A stretch of DNA of 38,888 nt, from positions 1-38,888 of the forward strand of contig NZ_BJYS01000054.1 of NCBI RefSeq assembly GCF_007991635.1. Reading direction: 5' to 3'. Every line of letters begins with the position of its first letter. The stretch's first letter is position 1. The position numbers were made by a program, and so were the translations under genes. The notes beneath the pieces are model-generated. The model worked only from the letters and a program-made list of their open reading frames with translations. It was not told the origin of the DNA and did no database searches. The DNA comes from Adhaeribacter aerolatus (GTDB taxonomy: Bacteria; Bacteroidota; Bacteroidia; Cytophagales; Hymenobacteraceae). Positions 32,619 through 38,888 of this stretch are shown in pieces.

Positions 32619-32632
32619 CTTATACGTATAAG
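32619..32632. promoter_or_regulatory. 14-bp perfect palindrome CTTATACGTATAAG upstream of lon
   Basis: CTTATAC and GTATAAG meet exactly at the centre (32619-32632), within the 264-nt divergent gap, about 135 nt before the lon ATG and 117 nt beyond the PorE-like start. It has the look of a small dimeric-regulator operator. No regulator is adjacent, so no assignment. Confidence 0.45.
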
Positions 32633-32766
32633 AATTAGGGAAAATTACTAACTTAGATGACATAGATAGTACGAGTGAGTTGGCACGTCTCTTGTTTTAT
32701 AGTACCTTCACGGTTTAATATACACTAATTCGATTATTGCTGCCAAATTGGCACTTCATATATCTT

Positions 32767-35274
32767 ATGAATTACAATTCAAAAAACTTTCTTCAGAATC
32801 TGATGCTAACCGACTTAGCCGATGAAAATGAAGATATTATCTCTATTATTACTACCGATCCGGCCGAAGACAAAGAAGAGCAACGTGCGCCAGCTACCCT
32901 GCCCATTTTGCCGGTCCGGAATACGGTGTTGTTTCCGGGCGTAGTATTGCCCGTAACGGTTACCCGCAAAAAATCGGTCCGGCTAGTACGCAAAGCCTAC
33001 CGGGGCGATAAAATTATTGGGGTGGTAGCCCAAAAAAATACCACCAGCGATGATCCGGCCATTGAGGATTTGTACCAGGTAGGTACCATGGCCAAAATAT
33101 TAAAAATGCTGGTGCTGCCTGATGGCAATACAACTATTATTATTCAGGGCCAGAGCCGTTTCCAAATCGAAGAAGTGGTGCAGGATATTCCTTTCCTGAC
33201 GGCCAAGGTAACATATTGCCAGGAAACCTTCCCGAACAAAAAGAGCCGCGAAGTAAAAGCTTTGGTGCAGTCGCTGAAAGATGCGGCGGCTAAAATGCTT
33301 AAGCTAAACCCCGAGATTCCGCAAGAGGCGCAGATTGCCCTCGATAATATTGACAGCCCCAGCTTTTTAACGCATTTCCTGTCATCCAACATAAATGTGG
33401 AAGTGCAGTTAAAGCAGAAGCTGCTGGAAATAAACGATGGCGTGGAGCGGGGCACTACCTTGCTGGAACTGATGTTAAAGGAAATTCAGCTTTTGGAAAT
33501 AAAGCAGGAAATCCAGACAAAAGTGCATACCGATATTGATCAGCAGCAGCGCGATTATTTTTTGCGGCAGCAGATTAAAGTATTGCAGGACGAACTGGGC
33601 TTTGACGGACCCGACCAGGAAATTGACAAGCTGCGTACCGCCGCTGCAAAGAAAAAATGGCCCGAAACCGTAGCGAAGCACTTTAACAAAGAACTGGATA
33701 AGTTATCGCGCATTAACCCGGCCGCCGCCGAATACCCGGTTTCTTTAAATTATGCCGAGTTTTTACTCGAACTGCCCTGGGGCGAATACACCAAAGATAA
33801 TTTTAACCTGAAGCGCACGAAGAAAATTCTGGATGCCGACCATTACGGACTGGAAAAAGTAAAGGAGCGCATCATCGAATATATTGCCGTTCTGAAATTA
33901 AAGAACGACATGAAAGCGCCTATTTTGTGTTTGTATGGCCCACCGGGGGTGGGTAAAACTTCTTTAGGCCGTTCTATTGCCAAATCATTAGGGCGTAAGT
34001 ACGTGCGGATGTCGTTGGGCGGCGTGCGCGACGAAGCCGAAATTCGGGGGCACCGCAAAACATACGTAGGCGCTATGCCTGGCCGGATTATTAACAGCCT
34101 GAAAAAAGTAGGTACGGCTAACCCGGTAATGGTACTCGACGAAATAGACAAAATCAGTTCGGACTTCCGCGGCGACCCGTCTTCCGCTCTATTAGAAGTA
34201 TTGGACCCCGAACAGAACAGTACTTTCGTAGATAATTACCTGGAAGTTGAGTACGACTTGTCCAGAATATTATTTATTGCCACGGCCAACTCGCTCGATA
34301 CCATTCATCCGGCGCTCCGCGACCGTATGGAAATTATTGATATTACCGGTTATACCATCGAGGAAAAAGTAGAGATTGCCAAAAAGCATTTAGTACCCAA
34401 GCAAAAGACCGAGCACGGTTTGGAGCAGAAAGATGTGGCCATTGCGAACGGCGCTATCCGGAAAGTAATTGAAGATTACACCCGCGAATCGGGCGTGCGG
34501 AACCTCGAACGCAAACTGGGTGCGCTGGTCCGGAATATTGCCAAATCCAAAGCCATGGAGATAGACTACAAGAAAGTAGTAGAGGCAGCCGATGTGGTAC
34601 AAATATTAGGCCCCGAAACATTTGATAAAGAGCTTTACCAAGACAACGATACTGCTGGCGTGGTAACCGGTTTGGCCTGGACTTCGGTGGGCGGCGATAT
34701 TTTATTTATTGAATCAATCGTAAGCCGGGGGCGGGGTAAATTAACGCTATCAGGTCAGTTGGGCGATGTAATGAAAGAATCGGCGGTAACGGCGCTGTCT
34801 TACCTCAAAGCCCACGCTTCGGACCTGGAAATTGACTACCGCTTGTTCGACCAGTACGATCTGCATATTCACTTCCCGGAAGGGGCAGTTCCAAAAGACG
34901 GGCCGTCGGCGGGCATTGCTATTTTTACGGCTATTGCTTCGGTATTTACGCAACGCAAAGTACGGGCACGCCTGGCCATGACCGGCGAAATAACCCTACG
35001 GGGCAAAGTATTGCCGGTAGGTGGCATTAAAGAGAAAATATTAGCCGCCAAGCGGGCGGGTATTACCGATGTTATCTTGTGCGTTAAAAACCGGAAAGAT
35101 ATCAGCGAAATTTCTGCTGAGTATCTCAAAGGCCTGAATATTCATTACGTAGATAAAGTAGACGAGGTACTGGAACTGGCCTTGCTGCCCGAAAAGGTGA
35201 AAAATCCCTTGCATTTAGCCGTTATTGAACCATCGGTACCAACCCCCACTTTAGCCGATACTTACGTGGTTTAA
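32767..35274 (+). CDS. lon: Lon ATP-dependent endopeptidase (LonA)
   Basis: 835-residue AAA+ serine protease that degrades misfolded and regulatory proteins. Domains in order: LAN N-terminal ([18 protein letters not shown], about 45-70), a long helical region, then the AAA+ module with Walker [10 protein letters not shown] (Lys397) and [11 protein letters not shown] as Walker B. The proteolytic domain has PKDGPSAG (Ser714 as nucleophile) and [14 protein letters not shown] (Lys757), 43 residues apart exactly as in E. coli Lon. The ATG at 32767 is preferred; a TTG at 32737 in the longer frame gives a non-family extension. It is followed closely by porQ (25 nt), probably co-transcribed. Confidence 0.97.
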   Translation: MNYNSKNFLQNLMLTDLADENEDIISIITTDPAEDKEEQRAPATLPILPVRNTVLFPGVVLPVTVTRKKSVRLVRKAYRGDKIIGVVAQKNTTSDDPAIEDLYQVGTMAKILKMLVLPDGNTTIIIQGQSRFQIEEVVQDIPFLTAKVTYCQETFPNKKSREVKALVQSLKDAAAKMLKLNPEIPQEAQIALDNIDSPSFLTHFLSSNINVEVQLKQKLLEINDGVERGTTLLELMLKEIQLLEIKQEIQTKVHTDIDQQQRDYFLRQQIKVLQDELGFDGPDQEIDKLRTAAAKKKWPETVAKHFNKELDKLSRINPAAAEYPVSLNYAEFLLELPWGEYTKDNFNLKRTKKILDADHYGLEKVKERIIEYIAVLKLKNDMKAPILCLYGPPGVGKTSLGRSIAKSLGRKYVRMSLGGVRDEAEIRGHRKTYVGAMPGRIINSLKKVGTANPVMVLDEIDKISSDFRGDPSSALLEVLDPEQNSTFVDNYLEVEYDLSRILFIATANSLDTIHPALRDRMEIIDITGYTIEEKVEIAKKHLVPKQKTEHGLEQKDVAIANGAIRKVIEDYTRESGVRNLERKLGALVRNIAKSKAMEIDYKKVVEAADVVQILGPETFDKELYQDNDTAGVVTGLAWTSVGGDILFIESIVSRGRGKLTLSGQLGDVMKESAVTALSYLKAHASDLEIDYRLFDQYDLHIHFPEGAVPKDGPSAGIAIFTAIASVFTQRKVRARLAMTGEITLRGKVLPVGGIKEKILAAKRAGITDVILCVKNRKDISEISAEYLKGLNIHYVDKVDEVLELALLPEKVKNPLHLAVIEPSVPTPTLADTYVV

Positions 35275-35299
35275 GCCCTAGTAATTATTGCCTGAAAAT

Positions 35300-36337
35300 A
35301 TGCACAAATACTGGCTGCTTTTTTTAGGGCTTATAATTAGTCTGGCAGCAAACAGCCAGGTAGGCGGTAAAACTACTTTTAGTTTTCTGGATTTGCCGGC
35401 CAATGCGAAAGTAGCAGCTTTGGGAGGTTTTACCATGGGGCAAGGGCCGGAAGTTTACCTGGTAACAGCAAACCCGGCCCTGCTGCAGCCCCAAATGCAT
35501 CAGCAGGCCGCATTTAGTTCTACTGGTTTTCTGGCCGATATTGCCTACCATAACCTGCAGTACGCGACCCAAACCAAGCGTTACGGTACCTGGGGTTTAG
35601 GCTTGTCTTACCTCGATTTTGGTGAATTTACGCAGCGCGATGCGACCGGACAGGAAGAAGGTAAGTTTTCGGTGAATGCCTATAGCCTGAACCTGACCCG
35701 AATTTCTACCATTAGTGCTTTTACGCTGGGCATAACGGCTAAACTGGCCGTAGCCGGTATGGCCGAATATAAAGCAATGGCCGTTTTAACCGATATTGGC
35801 GGAATATTCAAGCATCCGGGAAAAGATTTAACCGTTGGCATTCTTTTAAAAAATATTGGCTACCAGGTAAAATCTTTTACCGGAAACGAGCACGAGCCAT
35901 TACCGTTCGATGCCCAGCTGGGTTTTACTTACAAGCCTGAGCACATGCCGCTGCGTTTTTCGCTAACCGCCCACCACCTCCAGAACTTTAACCTGGCCTA
36001 TACCGATACCGCTTTTACAGCACAGCCGGGGCAAAAAGAAAAGAAATCAGTAGCCGACGAAATAGCCCGGCATTTGGTAATAGGAGGGGAGTTTTTATTG
36101 AGTAAGCATTTTGCGGTGCGGGCCGGCTATAATCATAGGCGCCGCCGCGAACTCCGGTTAGAAAATGCCGGCAACGCCGCCGGTTTCTCTTTGGGCGCTA
36201 TGCTCCGGATAAAAGCCTTTCAGCTCGATTATGCCCGGGCTACTTACCATGTAGCCGGAGGCAGCAATCATTTTACAGTGAGTACCAGTTTGCAAAAAAT
36301 ATTCAAGCCGAAAAAAGACAAGACAAGAGCTACCTGA
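35300..36337 (+). CDS. porQ: Type IX secretion system protein PorQ-like
   Basis: 345-residue outer-membrane protein of the PorV/PorQ family (FadL-like barrel). A signal peptide (MHKYWLLFLGLIISLAANSQ) is followed by the hallmark TTFSFLDLPANAKVAALGGF, then TANPALL. Strands typical of the barrel follow, such as GTWGLGLSYLDFGEF and LTVGILLKNIGY. The ATG at 35300 is preferred over a TTG at 35288. PorQ is reported as an accessory T9SS component with PorU/PorZ. Here it follows lon by 25 nt, and a PorE-like protein is encoded divergently upstream. The RKK-rich C-terminal tail lies past the last strand. Confidence 0.88.
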   Translation: MHKYWLLFLGLIISLAANSQVGGKTTFSFLDLPANAKVAALGGFTMGQGPEVYLVTANPALLQPQMHQQAAFSSTGFLADIAYHNLQYATQTKRYGTWGLGLSYLDFGEFTQRDATGQEEGKFSVNAYSLNLTRISTISAFTLGITAKLAVAGMAEYKAMAVLTDIGGIFKHPGKDLTVGILLKNIGYQVKSFTGNEHEPLPFDAQLGFTYKPEHMPLRFSLTAHHLQNFNLAYTDTAFTAQPGQKEKKSVADEIARHLVIGGEFLLSKHFAVRAGYNHRRRRELRLENAGNAAGFSLGAMLRIKAFQLDYARATYHVAGGSNHFTVSTSLQKIFKPKKDKTRAT

Positions 36338-36498
36338 ACCGGCCGGAGAACCTTTTAAGCCGTAAACGCTTATAATTAAAACTTATGGCTTAATTTTGGC
36401 ATAACCAGTATACCAGTAGCAGTTCTTTCCAAAGGCGCTGCTGTTAGTTAATATTATCATCTTGAAATGACAGCCTGGCTGTATTTACTTACGAAAGC

Positions 36499-37896
36499 AT
36501 GTTAGAATCAACCAAATACCTGACACCGGCGCAAATTGTTGCCGAACTGGATAAATATATTATCGGGCAGCACGATGCCAAGCGCAACGTGGCCATTGCT
36601 TTACGCAACCGTTGGCGCCGGATGAACGCCAGTCCCGAGATGCAGAAAGAAATAGTACCCAACAATATTTTAATGATTGGCGCCACCGGGGTTGGTAAAA
36701 CCGAAATTGCCCGCCGACTAGCCAGCATTGCCGATGCGCCTTTTACCAAAGTAGAAGCATCTAAATTTACCGAAGTAGGTTACGTGGGCCGCGATGTAGA
36801 AAGCATGGTGCGCGACCTGGTAGAGCAATCGGTAAACATGGTAAAAATGCGCAAGAAGGAAGAAGTGAAAGTGCAGGCCGCCGTTGTGGTAGAAGATATA
36901 ATCCTGGATGCCCTTATTCCACCTATCAGCACGCCTGCCAACCGACCGGTTGCCGGTTACGGCGCTAATGATAGCATAATGCCCGACAACGACCAGGAAC
37001 TGAATGAGCGTACCCGTGAAAAATTCCGGATCAAAATTCAGAACGGTGAACTCGACGACCGCAAAATTGAAATAAAAATTCAGCAGAGCAACACGGGCGG
37101 TTTGGGTATTATGGGGCCGGGCATTGATGAAGCCTCCATCATGAATATTCAGGAAATGATAAGCGGCATGATGCCCAAAAAGACTAAGAAGCGCAAAGTT
37201 ACCATTGCCGAAGCCCGCAAAATATTGCTGGAAGAAGAAGCCGTGAAGCTGATTGACATGGATGAGGTAAAAGAAGAAGCTATTCGGAAAGCCGAAAACG
37301 CCGGCGTAATATTTATTGATGAAATTGACAAAGTAGCCAGCGCCAGCAACAAAGGCGGGGGCGGACCCGATGTAAGCCGCGAAGGGGTGCAGCGCGATTT
37401 ATTACCTATTGTAGAGGGCAGTACGGTTAACACCAAGTACGGCGTCATTAACACCGACCATATTTTATTTATTGCCGCCGGTGCTTTTCACGTAGCCAAA
37501 CCTTCCGATTTAATACCGGAATTACAAGGCCGTTTTCCGATTCGGGTAGAACTAAGCAGCTTAACCAAAGAAGATTTCTACAACATCCTAAAATTTCCAA
37601 AAAATGCCTTAACCAAGCAATACGAAGCCTTGCTGCAAGCCGAAGACGTGGAACTCACCTTCGACGATGAAGCGTTAGAGAAAATTGCCGAGATTGCATT
37701 TGAGGTAAACGCCGAAGTAGAAAATATTGGCGCCCGCCGTTTACATACGGTCGTAAGCCGTTTATTGAACGAAATATTATACGATGTACCCGATAAAATT
37801 GGCGCCAACGCCCGCATCCTGATTACGAAAGAACTGGTGGAAGACCGGTTGAATGACATGGTTAAAAACCGCGATTTAAGTCAGTTTATTCTGTAA
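36499..37896 (+). CDS. hslU: ATP-dependent protease ATPase subunit HslU (ClpY)
   Basis: 465-residue AAA+ unfoldase of the HslUV protease. N-terminal TPAQIVAELDKYIIGQHDAKRNVAIALRN is classic; Walker A GATGVGKTEIA has Lys67. The inter-domain (I domain) helical part spans about 110-245. Walker B is VIFIDEIDK, sensor and arginine-finger region GRFPIRVEL, and the C-terminal tail DLSQFIL, which inserts into HslV, is intact. The peptidase gene hslV is not in this window. The gene is followed 28 nt later by a strong terminator. Complete with no frameshift. Confidence 0.96.
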   Translation: MLESTKYLTPAQIVAELDKYIIGQHDAKRNVAIALRNRWRRMNASPEMQKEIVPNNILMIGATGVGKTEIARRLASIADAPFTKVEASKFTEVGYVGRDVESMVRDLVEQSVNMVKMRKKEEVKVQAAVVVEDIILDALIPPISTPANRPVAGYGANDSIMPDNDQELNERTREKFRIKIQNGELDDRKIEIKIQQSNTGGLGIMGPGIDEASIMNIQEMISGMMPKKTKKRKVTIAEARKILLEEEAVKLIDMDEVKEEAIRKAENAGVIFIDEIDKVASASNKGGGGPDVSREGVQRDLLPIVEGSTVNTKYGVINTDHILFIAAGAFHVAKPSDLIPELQGRFPIRVELSSLTKEDFYNILKFPKNALTKQYEALLQAEDVELTFDDEALEKIAEIAFEVNAEVENIGARRLHTVVSRLLNEILYDVPDKIGANARILITKELVEDRLNDMVKNRDLSQFIL

Positions 37897-37924
37897 TTTT
37901 TTCTGCCTTATGGATATTTCGAAT

Positions 37925-37959
37925 CGGGCTGTTAAAAAATTTAACAGCCCGGTTTTTTT
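37925..37959 (+). terminator. Intrinsic terminator after hslU
   Basis: A 12-bp perfect stem CGGGCTGTTAAA (37925-37936) / TTTAACAGCCCG (37940-37951) with a three-base loop, followed by GTTTTTTT. It starts 28 nt after the hslU stop codon. Confidence 0.92.
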
Positions 37960-38044
37960 ATGCAGTTTTTGCAGCTAATGGGCAGTGAAGAATAGAACTA
38001 AAGCCTAAAGACGGCGTAATGGCTAGTACACCAACGTTAAAATA

Positions 38045-38773
38045 ATGGAATATTATTTTATAACCGGCACCAGCAAAGGCATTGGCAAAGCCTTAACCGA
38101 AGCCGCGCTGCAAAAGGATAACACTTATGTTTATGGTATTTCGCGCAACTGTTCCCTGAAACACGAGCGTTACCACCATTTGCACTTTGATTTATCGGAT
38201 ACGACAGCGCTCCGCAACAACCTGCACAAGATTTTTGTGCCGCTGAAAGAACCCGAAAAAATAGTATTGGTAAATAATGCCGGTGTGTTGGGCGAGATTG
38301 GCTACATCGGCAGCTTACCCTCCGATAATTTTGAGTTTGTGTTCGACATAAATGTAATTGGTCCGGCCATTCTCATGAATACTTTTCTGAGCGCTTATTA
38401 CGACCAAAAGTGTCCGAAAATAATTCTGAATATCAGCTCCGGGGCCGGTAAAAAGCCGCTGGACGGGTGGTCGGCGTATTGTGCTTCTAAAGCCGCGTTG
38501 GATATGCTGTCGCTGACCTGCCAGAAAGAACAGGATTTATTAGGCACTGGCGTAAAAGTTTATTCCTTAGCACCCGGCGTGGTAGATACCGCTATGCAAG
38601 CCCATATCCGCGAAGCAGAAATTGATAGCTTTTCAGAGCTTCAAAAATTTAAGGATTATAAAGAGAAAGGTGAGTTGTATAAACCAGAGGAAGTAGCTAG
38701 GAAAATACTAACTCATTTTATTCAGGAAGCGGCTCAAAAGCCGGTAATATCATCCATACGGGATTATTATTGA
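38045..38773 (+). CDS. Short-chain dehydrogenase/reductase (SDR), unclassified
   Basis: 242-residue NAD(P)-dependent oxidoreductase of the classical SDR type. The cofactor motif TGTSKGIGKAL (about residues 7-17) and the NNAGVLG motif (78-84) are present. Catalytic residues are Ser131/132 in NISSG and Tyr145-X3-Lys149 in YCASK. The SPGV-like segment LAPGVVDTAMQ follows the active site. The substrate cannot be deduced; a yeast sepiapterin-reductase-like or benzil-reductase-like assignment is possible for this length but not shown. It is a single gene between two terminators, starting at ATG 38045. Confidence 0.9.
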   Translation: MEYYFITGTSKGIGKALTEAALQKDNTYVYGISRNCSLKHERYHHLHFDLSDTTALRNNLHKIFVPLKEPEKIVLVNNAGVLGEIGYIGSLPSDNFEFVFDINVIGPAILMNTFLSAYYDQKCPKIILNISSGAGKKPLDGWSAYCASKAALDMLSLTCQKEQDLLGTGVKVYSLAPGVVDTAMQAHIREAEIDSFSELQKFKDYKEKGELYKPEEVARKILTHFIQEAAQKPVISSIRDYY

Positions 38774-38834
38774 TTTATATGGAGCGGATGAGCTATAACT
38801 ATTTTAGTTCCCTTTCTTAGTCCAAATTCTCATC

Positions 38835-38872
38835 AACAAAAAAGGCTGCTTTATTTGGCAGCCTTTTTTGTT
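38835..38872. terminator. Bidirectional intrinsic terminator
   Basis: AACAAAAAAGGCTGC (38835-38849) and GCAGCCTTTTTTGTT (38858-38872) form a perfect 15-bp stem with an 8-nt loop. T-runs are within the arms in both directions. It ends the SDR gene, 62 nt after its stop, and could stop a converging transcript from beyond the window. Confidence 0.92.
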
Positions 38873-38888
38873 ATTAATGCAGATCTAA

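Noticed and set aside
36355-36393. Stem TTAAGCC/GGCTTAA after porQ as a terminator
   Set aside because: Only seven pairs, a 25-nt loop and four T after the stem; too weak to call.
1-38888. CRISPR array, prophage or complete insertion sequence
   Set aside because: No regularly spaced repeats, no transposase or integrase gene and no phage structural genes are seen anywhere in the window.

Overview
The window is chromosomal DNA from a member of the Bacteroidota, most likely a Cytophagales/Hymenobacteraceae-type bacterium. Pointers are a PorQ-like type IX secretion protein and a PorE-like TPR/propeller/OmpA protein. Others are a SusC/CirA-type TonB-dependent receptor with a carboxypeptidase-regulatory N-terminal domain, LytTR/LytS signalling, and poor Shine-Dalgarno sites. 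Genus-level placement is an impression; no search was run.

Layout. (1) 164-5219: end of a surface-polysaccharide region (WecA/TagO-like GlcNAc-1-P transferase, FkbM methyltransferase, membrane acyltransferase, GH-like lipoprotein). (2) 11674-5288, minus strand: a six-gene efflux operon in the order TolC, periplasmic adaptor, FtsX/MacB permease, ATPase, LytS-like histidine kinase, LytTR response regulator. (3) 12070-14534: dual-specificity-type phosphatase and a 5'-nucleotidase encoded as two genes in permuted order. (4) 14639-16517: dnaA followed directly by an Rrf2-family regulator with four clustered cysteines. (5) 16820-23258: a probable sulfur/cysteine-responsive island, described below. 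(6) 23678-30174: small membrane protein, OsmC, GH3-family protein, then dxr-rseP-LysM. (7) 30523-38773: PorE-like protein, lon, porQ, hslU and an SDR oxidoreductase.

The most interesting part is region 5. A Bacteroidetes-type promoter overlaps a perfect 7-5-7 dyad that could be an Rrf2 operator. It is followed by a 27-codon ORF ending in five consecutive cysteine codons, placed 42 nt before a 967-residue TonB-dependent receptor that contains no cysteine. Downstream lie an 11-codon ORF with two Cys and two Met codons followed by a GC-rich hairpin, an unrecognised 183-residue protein, and a degenerate tRNA-Cys-like sequence with altered anticodon loop and acceptor stem. A 1-Cys peroxiredoxin, a DUF2490 outer-membrane-type protein and a TauE/SafE-like sulfite exporter follow. 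Read together, this suggests cysteine-sensing control of uptake of a sulfur compound. The polycysteine ORF, the dyad and the tRNA-like element are visible in the sequence; the regulatory model is inference.

Start codons differ from the longest open frame in several genes (164, 7834, 14639, 21494, 22278, 32767, 35300); the reasons are given per gene.
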